Shown here piece after piece: positions 19,741 to 29,064 of a stretch of 64,000 nucleotides of DNA. The stretch's first letter is position 1; each line of letters starts with the position of its first letter. The position numbers were made by a program, and so were the translations under genes. The notes under the pieces are model-generated. The model saw nothing but the letters and a program-made list of their open reading frames with translations. It was not told where the DNA came from and did no database searches. Origin of the DNA: AP-15 sp963818695 (GTDB lineage Bacteria > Pseudomonadota > Alphaproteobacteria > ATCC43930 > CGMCC-115725); the NCBI GenBank assembly GCA_963818695.1, contig CAWFTG010000005.1, forward strand, positions 248,001 through 312,000, in the 5' to 3' direction.

Positions 19741-20634
19741 GTGAGGGTTCTGGTGTTCGGGGCCGGAGGGCAGGTCGGCCGCGAGGTTTGCCGCGCAATT
19801 TGGCCTCCATCGTTTGAGCTCAGACCCCTCGATCGCAGCGCGGCCGACATCACCAAGGCAGCAGCCGTAAGCGCCGCGATGGCGCGGGAACGACCCGATC
19901 TGGTCGTCAATCTCGCCGCTTATACGGCCGTCGATCGCGCCGAAAGCGAGCCAGAAGCGGCCTGGTCGGTTAATTGTGCCGGAGCCGCTCACATAGCGGC
20001 AGTTTGCGGCGAGGATGGGACGCCTCTCGTTCATCTGTCGACCGACTACGTGTTCGACGGGCGCAAAAGCGGACCCTACCGCGAGGTGGACACAGTCAAC
20101 CCGCTCAACGTCTATGGGTGCAGCAAGGAGGCCGGCGAGCGCGCCGTGCGGACGGCGGCGCGTTGCCACATCATCTTGCGCACCGCTTGGGTGTACGGCG
20201 CCTACGGCGCAAATTTCGTAAAAACCATACTGCGGCTCGGGGCCGAGCGGCCGGTCTTGCGGGTTGTCGCAGACCAGCGCGGCTGCCCCACCGCAGCCGC
20301 CGATATCGCTGCCGCACTGATCGCGATCGCCCGGCAAATCGAGCGCGGCGGGACGGAATGGGGCACCTTCCATTTTGCTGCGGCCGGCAGCACCAGCTGG
20401 CATGTCTTTGCCGAGGAGATCGTCGCTTTGGCACAGACGCGCGGCGCGTGGCCGAGTGGATCGGGGCCGCTGGTCGAGCCGATCACCAGCAGTCAATATC
20501 CGACAGCGGCGCAGCGGCCGATGAACTCGGTGCTCGATTGCCGCAAGATCGCGACGCTCGGCATTTTCCCCCCACCGTGGCGGTCGAGCCTTCCCGCTGT
20601 GGTTCGAGAGTTGGTCGGGGCTGGAAGCCGATGA
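19741..20634 (+). CDS. rfbD: dTDP-4-dehydrorhamnose reductase
   Basis: Last enzyme of dTDP-L-rhamnose synthesis; reduces the 4-keto sugar with NAD(P)H. The 297 residues start at a GTG (MRVLVFGAGGQVGREV) and show the YxxxK site in YGCSKEAGE, STDYVFDG, and RTAWVYG. Its stop overlaps the start of rfbA (ATGA at 20631-20634). The rfbB and rfbC genes needed for the same pathway are not in this window. Confidence 0.92.
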   Translation: MRVLVFGAGGQVGREVCRAIWPPSFELRPLDRSAADITKAAAVSAAMARERPDLVVNLAAYTAVDRAESEPEAAWSVNCAGAAHIAAVCGEDGTPLVHLSTDYVFDGRKSGPYREVDTVNPLNVYGCSKEAGERAVRTAARCHIILRTAWVYGAYGANFVKTILRLGAERPVLRVVADQRGCPTAAADIAAALIAIARQIERGGTEWGTFHFAAAGSTSWHVFAEEIVALAQTRGAWPSGSGPLVEPITSSQYPTAAQRPMNSVLDCRKIATLGIFPPPWRSSLPAVVRELVGAGSR

Positions 20635-21504
20635 AGGGGATCATCCTGGCCGGTGGTCACGGCACCCGGCTCTACCCGGCCACTCTGGCGCTCAGCAAAC
20701 AGTTGTTGCCAGTTTACGACAAGCCGATGGTGTATTATCCGTTGACTACCCTGATGCTGGCAGGTGTCCGGGAAATTCTGGTCGTCACGACCCCGGCCGA
20801 ACTGCCCCGCTTTGCTGGTTTGCTGCGGGACGGCGGACAGTGGGGCCTCTCGATTCGATATGCCGAACAGGCGAGGCCAGAGGGGCTGGCGCAGGCCCTC
20901 ATCATCGGGCGAAGCTTCATCGGCAGCGACCACGTCGCGCTGGTCCTAGGGGACAATATCTTTTACGGCGCACGGACTTCCCGCCATGCTCCGGCAGGCG
21001 GCGACGCCGCGCTCGGGCGCCACGATCTTCGCCTATCAAGTGCGCCACCCGGAAACCTATGGCGTCGTCGAATTCGGCGCCCATGGCGCACCCATTGCCA
21101 TCGTCGAAAAACCGCGGCAGCCGCGCTCTCATTGGGCTGTCACCGGTCTCTACGTCTATGACAATTCGGCGCCGGAAATCGCAACCTCCCTAACGCCTTC
21201 GGCCCGCGGAGAGCTGGAGATCACGGATCTCAACAACGTCTACCTGTCTCGGGGAATGCTCAGGGTCGAGCGGTTCGGACGCGGCTACGCCTGGTTTGAT
21301 ACCGGCACCCACGATTCGCTGTTGGAGGCATCCGAATTTGTCCGCACGATAGAGCTGCGACAAGGCCTGAAGATCGCCTGCGTCGAGGAGGTCGCCTATC
21401 GCATGGGCTATATCGACGTGGATCAGTTGCTCAAGCTCGCCAGGCAATTCATCACGAGCGGATACGGCAGCTATCTCGAGCGGCTCGTCGAGGAACCTTG
21501 CTGA
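20631..21504 (+). CDS. rfbA: glucose-1-phosphate thymidylyltransferase, frameshifted at 20970
   Basis: Makes dTDP-glucose, the first step toward dTDP-rhamnose. The signature GGHGTRLYPATLALSKQLLPVYDKPM is split here by words only: GGHGTRLYPAT, then SKQLLPVYDKP and YYPLTTLML. After GDNIFYG one extra G (20970) shifts the frame; removing it gives GHGLPAMLRQAA, the standard continuation. The C-terminal half (FDTGTHDSLLEASEFV, CVEEVAYRMGYI) is intact to 21504. Restored length is about 290 residues, normal for RmlA. The 3' end overlaps convergent cysNC by 34 bp. Confidence 0.88.
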
Positions 21505-23390
21505 CCCGGCAAACCCTCAATTATCTGGCGCGCCCGCAATTCCTGGAGGATCTTCTCGGCAGCGGCCTCGGGCGTCACGCCAATCGTCGTGACGCGGATC
21601 TCGAAGGCCTCCGGGGGCTCATAAGCGGAGTCGAGACCGGTGAAGTGCTCGAGCCGCCCGGCCCTCGCCTTGGCGTAAAGCCCCTTGGGGTCTCGGCGTA
21701 TGCACTCCTCCAGCGGCGTGTCGACAAACACTTCGAGGAAAGCAGTAGGACCGGTCAGCTCGCGGACCATGCGGCGCTCTGCGCGAAACGGCGAGATGAA
21801 TGAGCAGATTACGATGAGCCCGGCCTCGGCCATTAGTTTTGCAACTTCGCCGACCCGTCTGATGTTCTCGACCCGGTCGGCGTCGGTGAAGCCGAGATCG
21901 CGATTGAGACCGTGCCGAACATTGTCGCCGTCGAGCAGCATCGTGTGCCGACCGAGTGCCAGCAGCTTTTTTTCGACGATGTCGGCGATCGTCGATTTCC
22001 CGGCGCCGGACAGTCCGGTCAGCCAAAGCACCGCCGGCAACTGGTCCTTTAGCGCAGCGCGTTGCTCCCGGCCGACCGTCAGCGCCTGCCAATGTATATT
22101 GCTGGCCCGGCGGAGGCCGAAGGCGATCATTCCGGCTCCCGCCGTCTCGTTGGTGAGGCGGTCGATCAAAATGAAGGCGCCGGTGTCGCGGCAGACGGCG
22201 TATGGATCGAACGCCACCGGCGCAGCAGTCGACAGGTTGCAGAACCCGATCTCGTTGAGCCCGAGCGTGCGGTCCGCCAGATGCGCCAGCGTCTCCACAT
22301 CGATGCGGTGCTTGAGCGCGGTAATGGTGGCCGGCACGGTGCGCGTCCCGATCTTCAGCAGATAAGAGCGGCCGGGGACGAGCGGCTGGTTGCTCATCCA
22401 GATCACATGCGCGGCGAACTGGTCGACGCATTCGGGCGGCTCATGAGGATCCGCAAGCAGATCGCCGCGCGCAATGTCGATATCGGTTTCGAAGGTAAGG
22501 GTGACCGCATCACCCTTCCGTGCACGATCCGCTGTGCCCTCGAAGGTGACGATTTCCTTGAGTGTTGCGGACCGACCCGAGCCCGCTAACAAAACGTCGT
22601 CGCCGGGGGCGATGGAGCCGGAAACAACGGTACCCGAGAAGCCGCGGAAGTCACCGTTCGGCCGATTGACCCATTGCACCGGGAAACGGAACGGCCCTTT
22701 GGCGCAGCCGCCACAAGTGTCGACGAAGTTCAGGTGCTCCATCAGGGTGGGTCCGCCATACCAGGGCATCCGGGCCGAGATCTCGGTGACATTGTCGCCA
22801 AACCGCGCCGAGAGCGGAATTGCCGCGACGGAGACTTCGCCGAGGCCGGCAGCGAAGGCCGAAAAGTGCTTAGCAATCTCATCGAAGCGGTGCCGCTCAA
22901 ACCCGATGAGGTCCATCTTATTGATGGCGAGCACGATCTGCCGGATCCCAAGGAGGCAACAAATAAAGGCGTGCCGTTTGGTTTGCGGCAGCACGCCCTT
23001 GCGCGCGTCGACCAGCATCACGGCGAGTTCGGAGGTCGAAGCGCCAGTCGCCATATTGCGCGTGTATTGCTCGTGCCCCGGCGTATCGGCGACGATAAAA
23101 GCGCGCTGCGGCGTAGCAAAGTACCTATAGGCGACGTCGATGGTGATCTTCTGCTGCCGCTCATCCTCGAGACCATCGAGCAGCAGCGAGAAATCAACCT
23201 CGTCACCGGTCGTTCCGAACCGCCGGGATTCGCATTGCAGCGCGCCGAACTGGTCGTCGCGGATCGAACCGCATTCGTAGAGCAGCCGACCGATCAATGT
23301 CGATTTGCCGTCGTCGACGGACCCGCAGGTTAAGAGACGCAACAGATCTCTGCTCGGCCGAGCCGAGGGTTCGCCATGCGGGCGGGACAT
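21471..23390 (-). CDS. cysNC: bifunctional sulfate adenylyltransferase subunit 1 / adenylylsulfate kinase
   Basis: A 639-residue fusion. Residues 1-430 are the CysN GTPase, with P-loop GSVDDGKSTL, DTPGHEQYTRN and NKMDLIGF, which drives ATP sulfurylase. Residues 440-639 are CysC with P-loop GLSGAGKSTIA and DGDNVRHGLNRDLGF, making PAPS from APS. The layout is that of NodQ/CysNC. Its ATG overlaps the cysD stop by one base (TGATG). PAPS can feed either sulfate reduction or sulfotransferases acting on glycans. Confidence 0.95.
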   Translation of the reverse strand: MSRPHGEPSARPSRDLLRLLTCGSVDDGKSTLIGRLLYECGSIRDDQFGALQCESRRFGTTGDEVDFSLLLDGLEDERQQKITIDVAYRYFATPQRAFIVADTPGHEQYTRNMATGASTSELAVMLVDARKGVLPQTKRHAFICCLLGIRQIVLAINKMDLIGFERHRFDEIAKHFSAFAAGLGEVSVAAIPLSARFGDNVTEISARMPWYGGPTLMEHLNFVDTCGGCAKGPFRFPVQWVNRPNGDFRGFSGTVVSGSIAPGDDVLLAGSGRSATLKEIVTFEGTADRARKGDAVTLTFETDIDIARGDLLADPHEPPECVDQFAAHVIWMSNQPLVPGRSYLLKIGTRTVPATITALKHRIDVETLAHLADRTLGLNEIGFCNLSTAAPVAFDPYAVCRDTGAFILIDRLTNETAGAGMIAFGLRRASNIHWQALTVGREQRAALKDQLPAVLWLTGLSGAGKSTIADIVEKKLLALGRHTMLLDGDNVRHGLNRDLGFTDADRVENIRRVGEVAKLMAEAGLIVICSFISPFRAERRMVRELTGPTAFLEVFVDTPLEECIRRDPKGLYAKARAGRLEHFTGLDSAYEPPEAFEIRVTTIGVTPEAAAEKILQELRARQIIEGLPGQQGSSTSRSR

Positions 23391-24326
23391 CAGAAATAAC
23401 CTTCCCGCTTCTTGCGTTCCATTGCGGCTTCCTCGTCGCTGTCGATCAGCCGGCCCTGGCGCTCGGAATGGCGCGTTTTGAGCAACTCGGCGACGATTTG
23501 GGCCGGCGTAACAGCGGGCAATTCAATGGCACCGGTCAACGGATAGCATCCCAAGGTGCGGAAGCGAACTCGCCGCAATTCGGGCCGCTCGCCAGCGTGC
23601 AGTGGCAGACGATCGTCGTCGACCATAATCCAAACTCCGCTACGCCGGACGACCGGGCGCGACTTGGCGAAGTAGAGCGGTACGACGGGAATTTCTTCGG
23701 TTGCGATATATTCCCAGATGTCCAACTCGGTCCAATTGCACAGCGGGAAGACGCGCATCGACTGCCGCTCGCGCAAGCGGCTGTTGTAAAGCCGCCAGAG
23801 TTCCGGCCTCTGGTTCTTCGGGTCCCAGGCGTGCCCGGCGCTGCGGACTGAGAAGACCCGCTCCTTGGCGCGGCTCTTTTCCTCGTCCCGGCGTGCCCCG
23901 CCGAGTGCCGCGTCAAAGCCATGACGGTCGAGCGCCTGCTTCAGCGCCTCGGTCTTCATCACCGCGGTGTGCAGCGCCGATCCCGAGGTGATCGGGTTAA
24001 TGTCCCTTGCCTTCCCCTCCTCGTTGGTGTGGACGAGAAGATCGAGCCCGAGCCGGCGCACCGTGTCGTCGCGAAACGCGATCATGTCGCGGAATTTCCA
24101 GCCGGTGTCGATATGGAGCAGCGGAAAAGGCGGCTTGCCGGGAAAGAAAGCCTTGCGCGCCAGGTGCAGCATCACGCTCGAAATCCTTCCCGATCGAATA
24201 AAGCAGGACCGGCTTGCGGAATTCGGCAGCCACCTCGCGCATAATGCCGATCAATTCGGCTTCCAGGCGCTTCAGATGTTCGGGCAAGAGCCGAGCGGAC
24301 GGGGCTTGGTCGCGGACAATAGGCAA
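23390..24326 (-). CDS. cysD: sulfate adenylyltransferase subunit 2, frameshifted at 24181-24183
   Basis: Catalytic subunit of ATP sulfurylase, making APS from sulfate and ATP with CysN. The N-terminal part has LEAELIGIMREVAAEF and LLYSIGKD. One extra base in AAA at 24181-24183 then breaks the frame; removal restores the PP-loop SIGKDSSVMLHLARKAF. The rest (LLHIDTGWKFRDMI, GGARRDEEKSRAKERVFS, REGYF at the end) is intact. The 5' end appears to be a TTG at 24326. Two-gene operon with cysNC. Confidence 0.87.
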
Positions 24327-24384
24327 AGAATGTTCTTCGATACGCAGCCGAAATTGGCGGTCGAGCGAGCGGCGCGTCTTTGGC

Positions 24385-25362
24385 TCAATGCAGCTTCGGT
24401 GTTTTGAGGAAACGCGTCCGATCAGCCGACAGGATGCGAACGGTGAGCGTCTCGTTCTCGCGTACCACCTGCATCACTACCTCGCTGCCGGCGGGCCCCC
24501 CCGCCCACACCTTCCGCCACAGCCCGGCGAGGCTGGCGACCGGATCATCGCGCACTGCCAGGATACGGTCCCCGGGGCGCAGCCCGGCTTTGCTTGCAGG
24601 CCCTTTCTCGGCGAGCCCAGCGACCACGATCGCGTCCTCCACCTCGGCAGCGTACAGCCCGAGCCATGGGCGGGGCGGCCGGTTCGGCCGTCCATATGTC
24701 AGCACGTCATCGAGAATCGGGGGCAGCAGCTCGATCGGCACCACCATATTGACATCGCGGCGCAGTTCGCGGCCATTGGCGTGCTGAACATGCAACGAGC
24801 CGATGCCGAGCAGGCGGCCATCGGCCCCGATCAGCGCGGCGCCGCCCCAAAATGGGTGTGCCGGTGCCGTAAAAATCGCGCGGTCGAGGACATATTCCCA
24901 ATATCCGGCAAATTCCTGCCTGGCGACGACCCTCGCCGACAGCGCGTGGCGCCGGCCTCCTTCGGCAGCCATGATCGCGCGGTCGCCGGCGCCGACCCGT
25001 ACCCCGATGCCGAGATCGATCGGCGGCACGCTCAGCCGCCCGAGCGCCTGCACGAGCCCGAAGCCGGTCTCCTGGTCATAGGCGAGGACATGCCCTTGCA
25101 CGGCACCACCGCCCTCTGAGGTGAGCCACATGGTCTCGGCTTCGGTAACCAGATAGCCGATCGTCAGCACCAACCCGTCCTCCCGGATCAGAACACCGCT
25201 GCCGGCCCGTTCGGTGCCGAGTGTCCCCGCGGTAAAGGCATCCTCGGGGACAGTCGCGCGCAAGCCGAGGACGGCGCTCAGCGCACGGTCGAGATCGAAG
25301 GAGCAATCCGCCTGCTTCGGCTGGATCTCGCCCGGTATCTCCCAATCTACGGTTCGCGACAT
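24385..25362 (-). CDS. HtrA/DegP-like S1C protein with PDZ domain, catalytic triad lost
   Basis: A 325-residue protein with the trypsin-like beta-barrel of HtrA proteases (residues 25-220) and a C-terminal PDZ domain (WLGLYAAEVEDAIV, PASKAGLRPGDRILAV). The three catalytic sites look degenerate. The His site TNNHVV reads TIGYLVTEAE, the Asp site D-TDLAVL reads DQETGFGLV, and the Ser site GNSGGPL reads PFWGGAALIG. There is no signal peptide, so the protein is probably cytosolic. A binding or scaffold role is more likely than proteolysis. It lies 58 bp upstream of cysD on the same strand. Confidence 0.75.
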   Translation of the reverse strand: MSRTVDWEIPGEIQPKQADCSFDLDRALSAVLGLRATVPEDAFTAGTLGTERAGSGVLIREDGLVLTIGYLVTEAETMWLTSEGGGAVQGHVLAYDQETGFGLVQALGRLSVPPIDLGIGVRVGAGDRAIMAAEGGRRHALSARVVARQEFAGYWEYVLDRAIFTAPAHPFWGGAALIGADGRLLGIGSLHVQHANGRELRRDVNMVVPIELLPPILDDVLTYGRPNRPPRPWLGLYAAEVEDAIVVAGLAEKGPASKAGLRPGDRILAVRDDPVASLAGLWRKVWAGGPAGSEVVMQVVRENETLTVRILSADRTRFLKTPKLH

Positions 25363-25492
25363 TTTGGCGGCTCGTTCATAGCGGGTAGTCGCATCATAAC
25401 CACAAACGCCCCCGCTGGGTTTAGCTCTTTTCAGAGTGTCTTGCTTGCCGGATTGGTAGGGTCTTCGCGGGTTGGGATGCCCGATAACCTAC

Positions 25493-25521
25493 TTGACAAT
25501 CCGATAAGACCGAATTATGTC
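25493..25521 (+). promoter_or_regulatory. groESL promoter, sigma-70-like
   Basis: TTGACA at 25493-25498, a 17-bp spacer, then TATGTC at 25516-25521. It sits directly before the CIRCE element, so bound HrcA would block transcription. Confidence 0.6.
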
Positions 25522-25522
25522 G

Positions 25523-25549
25523 GCAGCACTCTCGGGGAAAGAGTGCTAA
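25523..25549 (+). promoter_or_regulatory. CIRCE operator (HrcA binding site)
   Basis: GCAGCACTC, a 9-bp spacer, then GAGTGCTAA. The right arm is the perfect consensus; the left arm differs from TTAGCACTC at its first two bases. Position just upstream of groES matches HrcA-controlled heat-shock operons. Confidence 0.92.
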
Positions 25550-25582
25550 TTCCGTATTTGGTTTGGATTAAAGGAGGTATTC

Positions 25583-25897
25583 ATGAAATTCCGTCCATTG
25601 CACGACCGCGTCCTGATCCGGCGGGTCGAGGGCGAGGAGAAGACAGCGGGCGGCATCATCATTCCCGATACGGCGAAAGAAAAGCCTATGGAGGGTGAGG
25701 TGGTGGCCGCCGGTCCGGGCGCGCGGGGCGATGATGGGAAGCTGCAGCCGATGGACGTCAAGGCGGGCGACCGTGTGCTGTTCGGCAAATGGTCGGGCAC
25801 CGAGGTCAAGCTTGAGGGTGAAGAGCTGATCATCATGAAGGAGTCCGACATTATGGGTGTGCTCGAGCGCAGCGCCGCCGCACAAAAGGTCGCTTGA
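25583..25897 (+). CDS. groES: co-chaperonin GroES
   Basis: Forms the heptameric lid of the GroEL folding chamber. At 104 residues it has the usual length. It opens MKFRPLHDRVLIRRVEGEEKT, shortened here to the core RPLHDRVLIRR, followed by the mobile loop TAGGIIIPDTAKEKP and the C-terminal GEELIIMKESDIMGV. An AAAGGAGG ribosome site precedes the ATG. It is controlled by the CIRCE site above and co-transcribed with groEL 14 bp downstream. Confidence 0.97.
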   Translation: MKFRPLHDRVLIRRVEGEEKTAGGIIIPDTAKEKPMEGEVVAAGPGARGDDGKLQPMDVKAGDRVLFGKWSGTEVKLEGEELIIMKESDIMGVLERSAAAQKVA

Positions 25898-25911
25898 GGA
25901 GATTAGGAGAA

Positions 25912-27550
25912 ATGGCTGCCAAAGAAGTCAAATTTCATGGCGACGCACGCGAGCGCATGCTTCGCGGTGTCGACATCCTCGCCAATGCTGTCAAGGTGAC
26001 GTTGGGCCCGAAGGGGCGAAATGTCGTCCTCGACAAATCGTTTGGCGCGCCGCGCATTACCAAAGACGGCGTTACGGTCGCCAAAGAGATAGAGCTGCCC
26101 GACAAATTCGAGAATATGGGCGCTCAAATGGTGCGTGAGGTCGCATCGAAGACCAGCGATCAGGCGGGCGACGGCACCACTACTGCGACCCTCTTGGCCC
26201 AGGCCATCGTGCGCGAGGGAGCGAAGGCGGTCGCGGCCGGAATGAACCCGATGGACCTGAAGCGCGGTATCGATGTCGCCGTGGCCGCCGTCGTCGAGGA
26301 CATCAAGAAACGTTCAAAGAAAATTTCGACCAACGAAGAAATCGCGCAGGTCGGCACGATCTCGGCCAACGGCGAGCGCGAAGTCGGCGAAATGATCGCG
26401 CAGGCTATGCAGAAGGTCGGCAACGAGGGCGTCATCACGGTCGAGGAGGCGAAGAGCCTGGAGACCGAGCTCGATGTCGTCGAAGGCATGCAGTTCGACC
26501 GCGGTTATCTCTCGCCCTATTTCGTTACCAACGCCGAGAAAATGATCGCCGAGCTGGAAAACCCCTACATTCTGATCCACGAAAAGAAACTGTCTGGTTT
26601 GCAGGCGATGCTGCCGGTACTCGAGTTAGTGGTGCAGAGCGGCAGACCTTTGCTGATCGTCGCCGAGGATGTCGAAGGCGAGGCGCTTGGCGACGCTCGT
26701 CGTCAACAAGCTGCGCGGCGGCCTCAAGGTGGCCGCGGTTAAGGCGCCGGGTTTCGGTGATCGCCGCAAGGCGATGCTCGAGGACATCGCGGTCCTGACT
26801 GCGGGCCAAGTAATCAGCGAAGATCTCGGCATCAAGCTCGAGAACGTCACGCTCGACATGCTCGGTCAGGCCAAGCGCGTGCGCGTCGAGAAGGAGAACA
26901 CGACGATCATCGACGGCGCCGGCAAGAGAGAGGATATCGAGGGCCGCATCGCGCAGATCAAGCAACAGATCGAGGAGACGACTTCGGACTATGACCGCGA
27001 AAAGCTGCAGGAGCGACTGGCGAAGCTCGCCGGCGGCGTCGCAGTCATCCGCGTCGGCGGCGCAACCGAGGTCGAGGTCAAGGAAAAGAAGGACCGGGTC
27101 GACGACGCGATGCACGCGACCCGCGCTGCGGTTGAAGAAGGCGTAGTCGCCGGCGGCGGTGCGGCGTTGCTGTATGCGATCCGCGCTCTCGAGGGGTTGA
27201 AATCGACCAACAACGACCAAAAGGTGGGCATTGACATCGTCAAGAAGGCGCTGTCGTACCCGGCCCGTCAGATCGCAGAGAACTCGGGCACCGACGGTTC
27301 AATCATCGTCGGCAAGCTGCTCGACAGCACCGACCCGAACTACGGCTACGATGCGCAGAAGGGCGAGTTCACCGACATGATCCGCTCCGGGATCATCGAC
27401 CCGACCAAGGTCGTGCGACACGCGCTGCAGGATGCGTCGTCGGTCGCGGGTCTGTTGATTACCACTGAAGCGATGGTCGCCGAGAAGCCGGAGCCGAAGA
27501 CCCCGCCGGCCATGCCGCCCGGCGGCGGGATGGGCGGTATGGACTTCTAA
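25912..27550 (+). CDS. groEL: chaperonin GroEL, frameshifted at 26697-26698
   Basis: ATP-driven protein-folding chamber subunit, about 545 residues once restored. It has VTLGPKGRNVVLDKSFGAP, the ATP-site DGTTTATLLAQAI, and the C-terminal GGM repeat tail (PPGGGMGGMDF). The frame is lost after DVEGEAL: one extra T at 26697-26698 turns CTGGCG into CTTGGCG. Removing it yields ATLVVNKLRGG, the invariant continuation. Unless another groEL copy exists, a true break would be lethal, so an error in the sequence is likely. Confidence 0.95.
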
Positions 27551-27576
27551 GTCGCCGCCCAAACCGACTGTATCGG

Positions 27577-27612
27577 AGCCGCCTGTCCGCACCCGCGGGC
27601 AGGCGGCTTTGT
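27577..27612 (+). terminator. Rho-independent terminator after groEL
   Basis: AGCCGCCTG (27577-27585) pairs with CAGGCGGCT (27600-27608), extended inward by TCC/GGG, and is followed by TTGTCGTT. It lies 27 bp after the groEL stop. Confidence 0.8.
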
Positions 27613-27700
27613 CGTTAAGCACGAGGGTGGGTTGCATAAACGGTAAATTGGACCGATCCTGCCGCCGCATCTGTTTTGCGTGCCGGAGGGAGGAGGTCCG

Positions 27701-28309
27701 ATGGGCGAAGTCATCCCTTTCCGGTCCCGCCGCGCGGCCGGCGCGGCTGCACAGACCGGTGCGCCGCAGCGTCCGCCCGAGACAGTCTACCACGACCGAG
27801 GCTGGCGCATTCTCGAGCTGCCGAGCAGCGGGCAATACCTGGCGGTGTCCGACTACTGTCGGCGCGGCATTGTTGTGGGCCGCTTCGCGCCGCAAGCCGC
27901 GCCCGAAAACCATCACGAAGGCACCGAGATCGCGATTTTGTCCGGTTGCGGAGCCGACGAGAAGCTGGCGCGCTGTGCGATAAACTGGCTGAATTCCGGC
28001 GGGCCTCGCGCCGCCGTTCTCGGATCCTTCGTCGTCGTGGCGGGAGGACGCTATCGTTATTGGCGCGATGCAATCGTCGAGATCGCGGCGATCGGCGGCA
28101 CCAGGCTGGCGCGGCTGATCGACGGCAGTATCGCAATCGCCCGCGAGCCCGAGCCGGTACCGCTGCTCGACCTGTTTGCGCCGATGAAGGAGAACCGGCG
28201 CCGCCCCGCCTTTGACCGGCTGCCGCGTGACACGCGCGCGGCGGTTTTGCGCTGGGCCGACCCTCGCGCGCAATTCGGCGATTTATTGGATCCCGCCGCG
28301 CGGCGGTAG
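27701..28309 (+). CDS. conserved hypothetical protein
   Basis: A 202-residue soluble protein of unknown family. It begins MGEVIPFRSRRAAG after a strong GGAGG ribosome site and has a compact middle domain (YRYWRDAIVEIAAIGGTRL). There is no signal peptide or TM segment. The C-terminal part is basic and ends DPAARR. It lies between groESL and the J-domain gene on the same strand; no function can be inferred from context. Confidence 0.5.
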   Translation: MGEVIPFRSRRAAGAAAQTGAPQRPPETVYHDRGWRILELPSSGQYLAVSDYCRRGIVVGRFAPQAAPENHHEGTEIAILSGCGADEKLARCAINWLNSGGPRAAVLGSFVVVAGGRYRYWRDAIVEIAAIGGTRLARLIDGSIAIAREPEPVPLLDLFAPMKENRRRPAFDRLPRDTRAAVLRWADPRAQFGDLLDPAARR

Positions 28310-28416
28310 CGCGGCGTCTGCGTGGGCCGCAACCCTGCCCTGCTCAGTTCACGCGCGCGACCGCGCGCCGCGCGGTCTCCTTGCCAGCGGCAAGCCGCCT
28401 GCCCATACTGATATCG

Positions 28417-29004
28417 ATGCCGCGACTCTTGCCCGACCCGTTCCTCGACCCGGTGGCCGATGCGCCGGCGCGGCTGTGTGACCATCCCGGCTGTCCAGCC
28501 GGCGGGGATTTTCGCGCGCCGAAGTCACGGCTCAACCTACACGATTATTATTGGTTTTGCCTCGAGCACGTGCGCGCTTACAACTCTGCTTGGAACTATT
28601 ACGCCGGCATGAGCGACGCCGAAATAGAGGCAGACATCCGCTATGATACCGTATGGCAGCGCCCGAGCTGGCGACTTGGCGACCGACATGGTCCCGGTTA
28701 CGGTGAGCAGATCCGCGATCCTCTGGGCGTGTTTTCCGACTATGCCCATCGAACAGGAAATCGCCGCCGGGCCGATGGGGATCATGGCACCGACCCGGTG
28801 CGGCGCGCGTTGTCAGCCCGCGAGCAGGCGCTCGCCGTCTTCGAGATCGAGCCGCCCTTCACGATGGTCCGCCTCAAGGCCCGCTACAAGGCCTTGGTCA
28901 AATTGCACCATCCCGACGCGCATGGCGGCGACAAGGCGTCCGAGGAGAAGCTCAAGATCATCAACCAGGCTTACGCCACGTTGAAGGCCAGCTATTTCGC
29001 ATGA
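28417..29004 (+). CDS. J-domain (DnaJ-like) molecular chaperone protein
   Basis: A protein of about 195 residues. The N-terminal part has a cysteine/histidine patch (LCDHPGCPAGG) and FCLEHVRAYNSAWNYY. The C-terminal 70 residues form a J domain with KARYKALVKLHHPDAHGGD, where HPD is the Hsp70-stimulating motif, and INQAYATLK. Alphaproteobacteria commonly carry this gene just before cobS and cobT, and here cobS follows by 60 bp. It may help assemble the cobaltochelatase, which is an inference. Start at 28417 matches the conserved MPRLLPDPF. Confidence 0.8.
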   Translation: MPRLLPDPFLDPVADAPARLCDHPGCPAGGDFRAPKSRLNLHDYYWFCLEHVRAYNSAWNYYAGMSDAEIEADIRYDTVWQRPSWRLGDRHGPGYGEQIRDPLGVFSDYAHRTGNRRRADGDHGTDPVRRALSAREQALAVFEIEPPFTMVRLKARYKALVKLHHPDAHGGDKASEEKLKIINQAYATLKASYFA

Positions 29005-29064
29005 ACTATTGCGCCACGGGCGCCTCGCACCCATCCTGATCCACTACTGGGACATAAGAGCAGA

